The position numbers were made by a program, and so were the translations under genes. Of a DNA stretch of 64,000 bases, positions 17,386-27,180 are shown piece by piece. The stretch's first letter is position 1. Each line of letters opens with the position of its first letter. The notes beneath the pieces are model-generated. The model did not search any database and was not told the DNA's origin. It saw only the letters and a program-made list of their open reading frames with translations. The DNA lies in NCBI RefSeq assembly GCF_024129865.1, contig NZ_JAMYFE010000018.1:62001-126000 (forward strand), written 5' to 3'. This stretch comes from Stieleria tagensis (GTDB lineage Bacteria > Planctomycetota > Planctomycetia > Pirellulales > Pirellulaceae).

Positions 17386-18455
17386 AAATCAGAGTCGTTC
17401 AAGTCGAATTGCCACTGAAGCATTCCTTCACGATCGCCCGAGAATCAATCCAAACTCAAACCAGCATGCTGGTGGAATTGGAACAGGACGGCGTCTGCGG
17501 ATACGGTGAAGTGACTGAGAATAGGTTCTATGGACGTACCTTTGAATCGATCCGACAGTCGTTGCAAACGATTATCCCCCAGCTGGACCTGTATCGGACA
17601 CAATCACCCACGCAGGCATGGCAGCCCATGCAAGTGGCTTTGGCACAGGATCCATTCGCCCTGTCAGCACTCGATATGGCCGCGCATGATCTGCGCGGCA
17701 AACGACTTGGCGTCGCGACATGGAAGGATTGGGGTTTGCAATGGAACGCTGTGCCTGAATCTAGTTTTACGATTGGGATCGACAGTGTTGAAACCATGGT
17801 CGCCAAACTGCACGAAGAATCCGGCTGGAACATCTACAAGATCAAACTTGGTACAGGGAACGACCTGGAAATCGTGACCGAGTTGCGTCGACACACCGAC
17901 GCCGTGCTGCGTGTGGATGCCAATTGTGGCTGGTCGGTCGAGCAAACAATCAAGATTTCAAAACGACTAGCTGACCTTGGCGTGGAATTCATCGAGCAGC
18001 CGCTGCCGATCACCGCGTCGGAGGCAGATAAAAAGGCCGTTTTCCAACATTCTGCGCTGCCATTGATTGCGGATGAAGATTGTCAAACCGCCGCAGATGT
18101 CGTCGCCTGTTCCGGAATGTATCACGGGATCAACATCAAATTGTGTAAATGTGGAGGACTGACCGTTGCCCGTCAAATGTTACGTCAAGCTCGTTCGCTT
18201 GGGCTAAAAACAATGATCGGGTGCATGGTCGAAACCTCGATCGGAATCAGTGGAGCTGCACAGCTATTGCCTCTCTTGGACTTTGCTGATTTGGACGGCG
18301 CCAATTTGTTGCGAGATCAGCCGGCCACCGGAGTCACCGTCGACAAAGGCAAAGTGGTGTTGTCGAACGGATTCGGATGTGGCGGCCAGATTGACCATCT
18401 GCGGCTAAATGAGTTTACGGTACGAGATCACGTCATCGAAGAATTGAGCCAATGA
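17382..18455 (+). CDS. Enolase-superfamily epimerase, L-Ala-D/L-Glu epimerase or DgcA-like
   Basis: A 357-aa enzyme of the muconate-lactonising subgroup. All catalytic positions are visible: the KxK base pair (K153, K155), metal ligands D179 (in VDAN), E205 (in EQP) and D231 (in ADED), and the opposite-face lysine K253 (in NIKLCK). These fit 1,1-proton transfer on an amino-acid or dipeptide alpha carbon, as in Ala-Glu epimerase or N-acetyl-D-glutamate racemase (DgcA). The start is a GTG at 17382 that overlaps the upstream stop; it opens straight onto the first strand and is preferred to an internal upstream start. Its stop overlaps the ATG of the fusion gene (ATGA), so all three genes are likely translationally coupled. 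Confidence 0.88.
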   Translation: MKIRVVQVELPLKHSFTIARESIQTQTSMLVELEQDGVCGYGEVTENRFYGRTFESIRQSLQTIIPQLDLYRTQSPTQAWQPMQVALAQDPFALSALDMAAHDLRGKRLGVATWKDWGLQWNAVPESSFTIGIDSVETMVAKLHEESGWNIYKIKLGTGNDLEIVTELRRHTDAVLRVDANCGWSVEQTIKISKRLADLGVEFIEQPLPITASEADKKAVFQHSALPLIADEDCQTAADVVACSGMYHGINIKLCKCGGLTVARQMLRQARSLGLKTMIGCMVETSIGISGAAQLLPLLDFADLDGANLLRDQPATGVTVDKGKVVLSNGFGCGGQIDHLRLNEFTVRDHVIEELSQ

Positions 18456-21400
18456 ACTATCCGTTGCAACATTGTCTACTGACGACTGGAGTATTGCTGG
18501 GATTGTGCTGTGTTCCGGCTGATGCACAAACCGAGGAATCCTCGCCTGTTATCGACTACCAGCCAGCGATTGATCGGCTACGAACTGCGGTGGCCTACGA
18601 AGTTGAACAAAAGCAACTGCCTGCATTTTCAATTTCTGTCGTGGCAGAAAACCGAGTTGTTTGGGCGGACGGATTCGGATTCCAAGATTCCGACAGGGGT
18701 GTTCGGGCAACCGAAAACACGGTCTATCGAGTTGGATCAATTTCAAAGCTGTTCACCGACATTGCCGTGATGCAGTTGGTCGAATCCGGCAAATTAGATC
18801 TAAATCTGCCGGTCCAAACCTATCTGCCTGAATTCCATCCACAGAATCCATTTGGCACTGCGATCACGCTTCGAGAGTTGATGACGCACACTTCTGGATT
18901 AGTCCGTGAGTCACCCATCGGAAACTATTTTGATGCAAGCCAGCCGACTCTTGATGAAACGGTCGCCAGTTTGAATGAGACAACGCTTGTTTATGAGCCT
19001 GGCACGAAAACGAAGTACTCAAATGCCGCTCTCGCGGTCGTTGGCTCGGTCCTGGAATCACAGTTGGATCAAACCCATCCAGAGCGGGTTCGCGAGACCA
19101 TTTTAGAACCGCTGCAAATGTCCGACAGTGATTTTATCGCATCGGCAAAGTCAGAATCGCTTCGCGCCAGCGGATGGATGTGGACTTACGACGGTCGTCG
19201 TTTTGTCGCACCCGAGTTTTTACTGGGCACCGGTCCGGCTGGCAATTTGTACTCAAGCGTTGCGGACCTTTCCAAATTCCTACTTTGGCTGCTTGGTGGA
19301 AACGACATCGATGGAACCAACCTGTTGAAGCCACAAACGTTGACGCAGATGAAAACAGCGGTCAAGAATCGTGATGGAAACTCGACAGGCTATGGGTTGG
19401 GGTTTCGAATTCAAGACTTGGATGGTTACACCAAACTCGGTCACGGCGGCGCAGTGTACGGATTCTCGACTCAGCTCGAGGCTCTGCCCGAGCGACAACT
19501 TGGCGTCGCAGCTATCGCGTCGCTGGACGGAAGCAATGGCGTGGTCAGCCGGTTGTCAGACTATGCCCTGCGTTTAATGATCGCGTCGCAGGATCAACAA
19601 CCGCTTCCAGAATATCAAACCACGTCCGCTATTCCGCAGTCACGCGCCGACCAGATCGTCGGATCGTATCGTCAAGTTGATGGCGACCAACAAGTCCATG
19701 TCAACGAATTGGATGGGCGTGTCTATTTGCAGCGTGGTGTGTTTCGATACCGATTGCGGACCAGTCACGATGGTGCTGCGTTGGTCACCGACGATGTGCT
19801 GGGGTATGGAACCCGAGTCGAAATGAAGGGAGGAGATCAACTCACCATCGGCGACACCGACTATGTACGGCTGCCGGATAATCCACCAAATTCGATCGAT
19901 GATTCATGGAAAGGTTTGATTGGAGAATACGGTCCCGATCACAACACGCTGTACATCTTGGAAAAGGACAATCAACTCTACGCATTGATCGAATGGTTCT
20001 ACTATTACCCGCTGAAAAAGGTCAGTCGAGATACATACGCGTTTCCAGAGACGGGTTTGTACCATGGTGAGCAACTGAAATTCAGTCGTGGGGAAAATGC
20101 AGTTGCGACACAGGTGGTCGCCGCAGAAGTGACTTTTACGCGCCGCGATGTCGGAACAAGAGAGGGAGAAACGTTCAAGATCACCCCGGTCAAGCCGATT
20201 GCTGAGCTCCGGCAACAGGCACTCGAGGCCTCGCCACCCAAGGAATCGGGCGACTTCCGTGACGCCGATCTTGTCGACCTGGTTTCAATCGACCCCAGTA
20301 TCCGTTTAGACATCCGCTATGCCACGGACAACAACTTCACCGGCGCTGTTTTTTACAAACAACCCAGGGCACTGATGCAGCGACCCGCCGCAGAAGCCGT
20401 CGCGCGCGTCAATGCACGATTGAAATCGAGAGGGCTGGGGTTGGTCGTTTACGATGCATACCGCCCCTGGTACGTGACCAAAATGTTCTGGGATGCTACG
20501 CCCCAAGATCTGAAAGACTTTGTCGCCGATCCCCAACGCGGGTCACGTCACAATCGAGGATGTGCAGTCGATTTGGGGCTGTACGACCTTGATACCGGGG
20601 CACCGATTCCAATGGTGGCGGGCTACGATGAATTCTCACAGCGATCATTCCCGTTGTATCCCGGTGGCAGTTCACGTCAGCGCTGGTACCGTGACTTGCT
20701 GCGTCAAAACATGCAGCTCGAAGGGTTTGCGGTGTACGAATACGAATGGTGGCACTTCGACTACCAGGATTGGAAAAAATACCGCATCGGCAACGTGACC
20801 TTTGACCAGGTTTCGGCCAACGATGGGGAACGGCTCGATGAATCCGATCCGTTTGTAAACTACGACCGATCCATGCGTCAGTTCCTGCGAAGGCATGGCG
20901 TACCGGGTGCGTCAATTGCCGTTACCGATGGGGGACGATTGGTGTTGGCCAGAGGTTACGGACTGGCCGACTTGGGAACCAACGAAGCGGTTGAACCAGA
21001 CAGCCTGTTTCGGATTGCCAGTCTTTCAAAACCGATCACCGCAGTTGCAATCATGCAATTGGTTGAACGCGGCGAATTACATTTGGAAGACACTGTCATT
21101 GAAACGCTGCAGTTGGATCAATCATTGGCGTCGATTGAAAACGCCGATCCGCGGGTTTCGCAAATCACAATTGGCCAATTGTTGGAGCATCGTGGCGGAT
21201 GGGACCGTGATCAGTCATTTGACCCAATGTTTCAATCGATTCGCTGGGCCAAGCTGGCTGGCGTTGACGCACCGGCGGAACCCGCAACAGTGATCCAATG
21301 CATGCTGTCCCAGCCATTGGATTTTGATCCCGGTCAACGCTACGCCTATTCCAATTTTGGCTATTGCTTGCTGGGACGCGTGATTGAAAAAGTGTCTGGG

Positions 21401-22045
21401 CAATCCTATGAATCCTATGTCCAGGAGAACGTCCTGGCGCCGATTGGCGTAACAGGAATGAAAATTGGAGCGACCCACTTGGCTGGGCGAACCGAGGGTG
21501 AAGTCCGTTACTACCATCCTGAAAAGGGCAGGTCCGTGTTTCAGTCGGAACTTGGCGACGAAGTGCTGACACCCTATGGTGCCTGGTATCTACAGGCAAT
21601 GGATTCGCACGGAGGATGGATCGCATCGGCCAGCGATTTGGCAAAATTTGCCGCAGCCTTTGATGACCCGGACCATTGTCCGATCTTGTTGCGACAAAGT
21701 ATCGAACGCATGTACCAACGGCCATCCGGCGGTGCCGGCTTTGATTCGGAGGGAGCTCCCAAAAAGCGATTTTATTCACTCGGCTGGAGCAATCGTGTTG
21801 TCAGCCAAGGCCAACTCAATCATTGGCATACCGGATCATTGCCAGGTACGTTGACGATCATGATTCGCCGTCATGACGGCAAGAATTTTGTTGCATTGTT
21901 GAATACCCGGGTCAGTTCGGCGAACGCAAATCTTGGCAGCGAACTGGACCGGATGCTGCACCAAATGGCGGACGCGGTTGAACACTGGCCGTCCGAGGCG
22001 ACATCGACAAAACCAGCCCCCCCGTCAACGGTAAAATTGCAATGA
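18452..22045 (+). CDS. Three-module fusion: serine beta-lactamase-fold hydrolase, VanX-type D,D-dipeptidase, second beta-lactamase-fold hydrolase
   Basis: A 1197-aa exported protein (signal peptide to about residue 25, ADAQ). Module 1 is a class C/DD-peptidase fold with SxxK at S96-K99, YSN at 189-191 and HGG at 331-333. A beta-rich linker follows (about 390-600). Module 2 is an M15D D-Ala-D-Ala dipeptidase: R671 in DAYRP, zinc ligands H700, D707 and H768, and catalytic E765 in EWWHF. Module 3 is another beta-lactamase fold with S857-K860, YSN 966-968 and HTG 1126-1128. All three active sites look intact. It would act outside the cytoplasm on D-amino-acid peptides. Translation starts in the epimerase stop. 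Whether the serine modules are peptidases, amidases or esterases is not decidable here. The fusion could be cleaved after export. Confidence 0.9.
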   Translation: MNYPLQHCLLTTGVLLGLCCVPADAQTEESSPVIDYQPAIDRLRTAVAYEVEQKQLPAFSISVVAENRVVWADGFGFQDSDRGVRATENTVYRVGSISKLFTDIAVMQLVESGKLDLNLPVQTYLPEFHPQNPFGTAITLRELMTHTSGLVRESPIGNYFDASQPTLDETVASLNETTLVYEPGTKTKYSNAALAVVGSVLESQLDQTHPERVRETILEPLQMSDSDFIASAKSESLRASGWMWTYDGRRFVAPEFLLGTGPAGNLYSSVADLSKFLLWLLGGNDIDGTNLLKPQTLTQMKTAVKNRDGNSTGYGLGFRIQDLDGYTKLGHGGAVYGFSTQLEALPERQLGVAAIASLDGSNGVVSRLSDYALRLMIASQDQQPLPEYQTTSAIPQSRADQIVGSYRQVDGDQQVHVNELDGRVYLQRGVFRYRLRTSHDGAALVTDDVLGYGTRVEMKGGDQLTIGDTDYVRLPDNPPNSIDDSWKGLIGEYGPDHNTLYILEKDNQLYALIEWFYYYPLKKVSRDTYAFPETGLYHGEQLKFSRGENAVATQVVAAEVTFTRRDVGTREGETFKITPVKPIAELRQQALEASPPKESGDFRDADLVDLVSIDPSIRLDIRYATDNNFTGAVFYKQPRALMQRPAAEAVARVNARLKSRGLGLVVYDAYRPWYVTKMFWDATPQDLKDFVADPQRGSRHNRGCAVDLGLYDLDTGAPIPMVAGYDEFSQRSFPLYPGGSSRQRWYRDLLRQNMQLEGFAVYEYEWWHFDYQDWKKYRIGNVTFDQVSANDGERLDESDPFVNYDRSMRQFLRRHGVPGASIAVTDGGRLVLARGYGLADLGTNEAVEPDSLFRIASLSKPITAVAIMQLVERGELHLEDTVIETLQLDQSLASIENADPRVSQITIGQLLEHRGGWDRDQSFDPMFQSIRWAKLAGVDAPAEPATVIQCMLSQPLDFDPGQRYAYSNFGYCLLGRVIEKVSGQSYESYVQENVLAPIGVTGMKIGATHLAGRTEGEVRYYHPEKGRSVFQSELGDEVLTPYGAWYLQAMDSHGGWIASASDLAKFAAAFDDPDHCPILLRQSIERMYQRPSGGAGFDSEGAPKKRFYSLGWSNRVVSQGQLNHWHTGSLPGTLTIMIRRHDGKNFVALLNTRVSSANANLGSELDRMLHQMADAVEHWPSEATSTKPAPPSTVKLQ

Positions 22046-22138
22046 TCAGTTTTGGTGGAGCGCCAACAGCAGGCAGCGCGCATTTGTTTTGGTTAAACTC
22101 TTTGCGGGGCAGCTTTTCCTCCTTTCGGTTGACCGTCG

Positions 22139-25100
22139 TTGAAAAAATCACCTCGTTTGCGTTCTCGCCAAGCCCGCCGTCTGCTAACACCTGCACAACG
22201 TCGATTGAGATTTCAAACCCTCGAATCGCGTCGAGTGTTGGCGGCCAATCCGGTCATCACCGAATTTGTCGCCAGTAATTCCTCTGGTTTGAAAGACGGC
22301 TACGGAGAAGATTCAGACTGGATTGAAATCCGCAATGATGGTGACGCTGCAGTTGATCTTGCCGGGTACCATTTGACAGACGATCCGAACGACTTGAATC
22401 AATGGGAATTCGCCACGTCGCGAGTCCTGGCGCCAGGCGAGTATCTGGTGGTTTTTGCATCGTCACGCGGGTTGATTGACCCGGCCGGTAATGAACACAC
22501 CAATTTTTCATTGAGCAAATCGGGCGGTTATCTGGCACTGACCGCACCGGACCAGACGGTGATCAGCGAATTTGGTGACGACGGTGTTGATTACCCGCCC
22601 CAAGTCACAAACATCTCGTACGGCATTGCAGGCGCTGAATTGGTGGGACATCGCAGTGTCGCCCGCTACCTCGTACCGACGGATGATAGTTTGGGTCTGT
22701 CTTGGATCGAGAATGCTTTTGATGCCGCAGCCAATGGGTTCTCGTTGGGACGCGCCGCAGCGGGATACGAAAACAATACGGGCAGCGTGACCAGCTATGC
22801 CAGTCAAATTGAAACGACCGTTCCCGCCGGCACCACCAATCTTTACCAGCGGATTCAATTCGAAATCGATGATTCGAGCCAAGTCAATGACCTGCAGTTG
22901 AACTTGTACTATGACGATGGTGTGGTTGTTTATCTGAACGGGATAGAGGTCGTCAATCAAAACGCACCGACACCTCTCGGATACAACACGCCGGCAGTTG
23001 CTGACCATCCCGACACACAGGTGTTGGCAGGATTTAGTTTCAACTTAGAGGCCGTTGCCGGACTGTTGGTCGACGGCACCAATACGCTGGCAATCCACGC
23101 GCTCAATCGGCCTGGCAGCAGCGATTTCTTGATCGCACCACAACTGCTTTCTCAATCGATTGCTGGCGAGACAGGCTACCTGACGAGCCCTACCCCAGGT
23201 GCTGCGAATGCGTTGGACTTGCCCCTTGGGCCGACGGTGACTGATGTCCAATCAACCCCCGAATTGGCTGTCCAGAACCAATCGCTGACCATCACCGCAA
23301 ACGTGAGTGATTTCACGTCGCCGCTGGTACCCAGTAGCGTGCGATTGCACTATCGGGTGATGTATCAAAACGAAGTCGAAGTCGTAATGACTGACGACGG
23401 TCAAGGCGCTGATGCGACGGCGGGCGACGGCGTGTTTAGCGCCACGGTTCCAGCCGCAGTACTCAATGCCGGTGAAATGGTGCGTTGGCGTGTCACCGCT
23501 GAAGACACTTTGGGAGTCGAAACAAACGAACCGCGGTTTCTCGATGCGGTCGATTCGGCACAGTATTTTGGCACCGTGGTGGCCGACCCGGGCATCACAA
23601 CGGACTTGCCAGTGATGCAGTGGTTCCTGGAGAACCCGTCGGCGGCATCCACCAATGCCGGCACGCGGGCGTCGTTGTTCACCGGTGGCCAGTTTTACGA
23701 CAATATCAATGTCAATAATCACGGACAGTCCACGCGGGGGTCAGCGTTTCCAAAGAAGTCGTTCGATTTTGATGCTAATTCCGGTGACAAATTTCGAGTC
23801 CGCGACGACCTCGATCGAGTCAGCGACTTCAATTTGCTGACCAACTATGCCGATCAAACCAAGTTGCGTCATTCGCTGATGTACGACCTGTTCGCACAAG
23901 CCGACTATGCGCATCATTTTGCATTTTCCACCGTTGTCTATCAAAACGGCAGCTTCTACGGACTATTTGACATCGTCGAAGAAGGCGACACCGAGTACCT
24001 GGATCGACTGGGGATGGATCCTGATAATCCGCTGTACAAAGTCAACAACGGATTGAACAACGCTTACACCAACGTTGAAAAGAAAAGTCGCGAATACGAG
24101 GACCATTCAGATTTCCAAGCGGTCGTCAACGCCGCTCAAAATCTTTCCGGTGCGGCTGCACGGACCTGGGATTTCGACCATCTGGATATCGCCGACATGG
24201 TCAATTACTTGGCCATTCACAATGTTGGATCCAGCAGTGATTTTGGTCATAAAAACATGTATTGGTACCGCGATACCAATGGAACCGGATTGTGGTCTGC
24301 CCTGCCATGGGACCAAGATCTGTCACTGGGGCATCAGTGGGATGCAAGCGTTTCACCACCCTATTTCAAAGATGATCTGGTCACGGATTTAAACATCTAT
24401 CGGGGTGGCAATAGCGTATTCCAACGTCTGTACGCCAATCCGACATTCCGGGAAATGTACGTTCGCCGTGTGCGGACCTTGGCCGACCAGTTTTATGGTG
24501 TTCCCGGAAGCGACGCTACCGAAAGCTATTTGGCACAACACATTATCGAGTTGGAAGCACTGATCGCGGACGAAGCGATCCAAGATGCATCGTTGTGGGG
24601 AATTCATCCGAATTTCACACACACTCCTGCTGAAGCCGCCGATCAACTCATTGACGAATTCATCCCGCTTCGCCGCAGTTTCTTGGACAATCACGCGGAT
24701 GTCCCATCATCGCAATCGGGAGCCCCTACTCTTTCGTTTGATGACGTGGACTACGATGCCGACCCGCTATCTGGGTTGCAGAGCGAAGAATATGTGCGTT
24801 TGAATAACCCCAATGGCTTTTCGGTGGATCTGTCCGGTTGGCGATTGGACGGTGGAATCGATCACACCTTCAAAGGCGGGACGGTGTTGCCGGCTGGCGG
24901 TGCGTTGTACGTGGTCAAAGATGTCGTGGCATTTTTGAATCGAACGAGCGGCCCGGGCGGCGGCCAAGATTTGTTCATCCAAGGCAATTACAACGGTCAA
25001 TTGACGTTCAACGGAGAAACGGTCGAGCTGATTGCCGCCGATGGTACTTTGGTCGACACCCTGCAGACTCCGGTTGGCGCACCAACTTTCAACCAACAGT

Positions 25101-27154
25101 TTTTGCGCATCACCGAAATCCAGTACAACCCGCTGGTTGATGACACAGAGTTTATTGAGTTTGCCAACATCAGTCACAGCGCAGTACCGACCACCTTGGA
25201 CTTGGCCGGCGTGACCATCACCGACGGTCCCAGTTCGCCATTTGTGTTTCCCGCTGGCACGACACTGGCCCCCGGCGAGCGACTATTGGTCGTCCAGGAT
25301 AGCGATGCATTCCAGGCGGCCTATCCCGCCGTTGATGCGAATTCGATCGCCGGTGTCTATTTGGGAAATCTGAGTAACGGTGGTGAACAGTTGAAGGTGA
25401 TTGACGCAGGAGGTGAAACAATTGTGGATCTTGAGTACGGCGACAGCGATCCCTGGCCGATGTCGGCCGATGGCACCGGCGCATCGCTTGTGCTGGAGGA
25501 TCCCGCCGGAACTCCGCTGAATCGATTGGCGAAACCATACAGTTGGCGCGGTAGTGCCGAACCGGGCGGAACCCCCGCATCGGTCACCGCAAATCTGCGA
25601 GGAGTTGTGATCAACGAATTGCTGACTCACACCGATCCTCCGCAAAGCGATGCGATCGAACTTTACAATCCGACTGACAATGACATCCCCATCGGAGGAT
25701 GGTTCCTAAGCGATTCGGCCAACCATCTGTTGAAGTTCAAGATCCCTGCTGGCACCGTACTGGTCTCCGGCGGCTACCTGACCTTTGACGAATCCGACTT
25801 TAATCCCACGCCGGAGAATCCCGGACCAAACGATTTTGCACTGAGTGGTTCTCAAGGGGATGAAGTCTGGTTGGTGATCGCGGATCCACTGGGCAACACG
25901 GTGATTGAGATGGTTGACCAGGTCTCGATCGGGGCGACGTTTAACGGTCAATCATTTGGTCGAGTTCCCAATGGCCAGGGACGTTTGGCGCCCCTGCAAT
26001 CACCGTCGCTCGGATTTCCCAATGGCCCCCATCAAACCGCCGAGGTGTTGATCAGTGAGATTCACTACCACCCCTCGGAACCGTCACCAGCTGATTTACT
26101 GCTTGCCCCCGAAATGACTTCACAAGATCTGGAGTTTGTGGAAATCCACCATTGGGGCACAGAGACAAAGAACTTGACCAACTGGCGTTTGCGTGGAGAC
26201 GTCGATTTCGACTTTCCCGCCGGAACCTTGCTGGCCGAGAATGGGCGATTGGTGTTGGTTTCATTTGACCCCGCCAGCCCGACCGATGCGAACCGTGTCG
26301 CAGCATTTCGCAACCACTTTGGGATTGATCCCAGCGTGCCACTTGCCGGACCCTTTTCTAGCTCGCTGGGCAATAGCTTTGGTCGGGTCGAACTGCAGCA
26401 ACCCGATGACGCCCCCGCCGATGACCCCACGGTGATGCCGCGGGTCACAATTGACGAAGTTGTTTACGATGATTTGGCCCCCTGGCCGACTGCTGCTGAT
26501 GGGGATGGTCAATCGCTACAACGGATTTCCGAATCCGCCTATGGCAATGCGGCAGACAGTTGGTACGCCGCCGTTCCAACACCGGGTATGCTCGGATATC
26601 GCCCCGCGGTCGAATCAATCACCATCAATGATGGGCAAGACCAGCGATCGAGTCTGACGTCGATCCACGCGACGTTCGATCGTCTTGTCGATCTTGATCC
26701 GTCCAACGTTCAGCTCGTACGGCGCTCCGATGGTCAGATCGTCAGTGGCCTGCTAATCAGCACTTCAGCGGTGTCGGGCAAGACGATCGCACAAATGACG
26801 TTTGACGAGAGCGCCGACGTCGTCTCACGCGACAGCGGGAATTCGCTGGTCGACGGATACTATGAATTACGAATCTCTGGAGACGCTGTCCATGCAAGTG
26901 AGGGCGGCACTTCAATGTTGTCGGCGGCGGAATTTGGCAATTCAGCAAACGATCGATTCTTTCGTTATTTTGGTGACGGCGACGGTGACGGTGACGTCGA
27001 CGGACAAGACGCGGTTCGTATCGCCATGACCTTCCTGCAACCGCTTGCCAGTTCGTCGTTCGACGCTGCCTACGATTTTGACGGTGATGGCGATGTCGAC
27101 TCGTTGGACTACGCTCAATTCAGCCGTCGATCCATGCGCGTGATCAAGTGGTGA
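22139..27154 (+). CDS. Giant surface protein: CotH kinase-like domain, several lamin-tail domains, dockerin-like C-terminus
   Basis: A 1671-aa protein. The N-terminus is rich in arginine and contains FQTLESRRVLAA (about 25-36), a planctomycete export-type leader of the LEPR-XLL kind. A lamin-tail domain follows (ITEFVASNSSG, about 40-130). A CotH kinase-like domain spans about 490-800 (QSTRGSAFPKKSF, then the WDQDLSLG segment). At least four more lamin-tail units lie at about 865-1590. The C-terminus has two calcium-type loops (DGDGDGDVDGQD and DFDGDGDVDSLD, about 1613-1655) resembling a dockerin repeat. CotH domains phosphorylate protein in spores; a role here is unknown. The start is a TTG at 22139, since no in-frame ATG precedes the leader. 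It lies 93 bases after the fusion hydrolase and may or may not share its transcript. Confidence 0.85.
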   Translation: MKKSPRLRSRQARRLLTPAQRRLRFQTLESRRVLAANPVITEFVASNSSGLKDGYGEDSDWIEIRNDGDAAVDLAGYHLTDDPNDLNQWEFATSRVLAPGEYLVVFASSRGLIDPAGNEHTNFSLSKSGGYLALTAPDQTVISEFGDDGVDYPPQVTNISYGIAGAELVGHRSVARYLVPTDDSLGLSWIENAFDAAANGFSLGRAAAGYENNTGSVTSYASQIETTVPAGTTNLYQRIQFEIDDSSQVNDLQLNLYYDDGVVVYLNGIEVVNQNAPTPLGYNTPAVADHPDTQVLAGFSFNLEAVAGLLVDGTNTLAIHALNRPGSSDFLIAPQLLSQSIAGETGYLTSPTPGAANALDLPLGPTVTDVQSTPELAVQNQSLTITANVSDFTSPLVPSSVRLHYRVMYQNEVEVVMTDDGQGADATAGDGVFSATVPAAVLNAGEMVRWRVTAEDTLGVETNEPRFLDAVDSAQYFGTVVADPGITTDLPVMQWFLENPSAASTNAGTRASLFTGGQFYDNINVNNHGQSTRGSAFPKKSFDFDANSGDKFRVRDDLDRVSDFNLLTNYADQTKLRHSLMYDLFAQADYAHHFAFSTVVYQNGSFYGLFDIVEEGDTEYLDRLGMDPDNPLYKVNNGLNNAYTNVEKKSREYEDHSDFQAVVNAAQNLSGAAARTWDFDHLDIADMVNYLAIHNVGSSSDFGHKNMYWYRDTNGTGLWSALPWDQDLSLGHQWDASVSPPYFKDDLVTDLNIYRGGNSVFQRLYANPTFREMYVRRVRTLADQFYGVPGSDATESYLAQHIIELEALIADEAIQDASLWGIHPNFTHTPAEAADQLIDEFIPLRRSFLDNHADVPSSQSGAPTLSFDDVDYDADPLSGLQSEEYVRLNNPNGFSVDLSGWRLDGGIDHTFKGGTVLPAGGALYVVKDVVAFLNRTSGPGGGQDLFIQGNYNGQLTFNGETVELIAADGTLVDTLQTPVGAPTFNQQFLRITEIQYNPLVDDTEFIEFANISHSAVPTTLDLAGVTITDGPSSPFVFPAGTTLAPGERLLVVQDSDAFQAAYPAVDANSIAGVYLGNLSNGGEQLKVIDAGGETIVDLEYGDSDPWPMSADGTGASLVLEDPAGTPLNRLAKPYSWRGSAEPGGTPASVTANLRGVVINELLTHTDPPQSDAIELYNPTDNDIPIGGWFLSDSANHLLKFKIPAGTVLVSGGYLTFDESDFNPTPENPGPNDFALSGSQGDEVWLVIADPLGNTVIEMVDQVSIGATFNGQSFGRVPNGQGRLAPLQSPSLGFPNGPHQTAEVLISEIHYHPSEPSPADLLLAPEMTSQDLEFVEIHHWGTETKNLTNWRLRGDVDFDFPAGTLLAENGRLVLVSFDPASPTDANRVAAFRNHFGIDPSVPLAGPFSSSLGNSFGRVELQQPDDAPADDPTVMPRVTIDEVVYDDLAPWPTAADGDGQSLQRISESAYGNAADSWYAAVPTPGMLGYRPAVESITINDGQDQRSSLTSIHATFDRLVDLDPSNVQLVRRSDGQIVSGLLISTSAVSGKTIAQMTFDESADVVSRDSGNSLVDGYYELRISGDAVHASEGGTSMLSAAEFGNSANDRFFRYFGDGDGDGDVDGQDAVRIAMTFLQPLASSSFDAAYDFDGDGDVDSLDYAQFSRRSMRVIKW

Positions 27155-27180
27155 ACAGTGCAGCAAACAGGATCGTCGGA

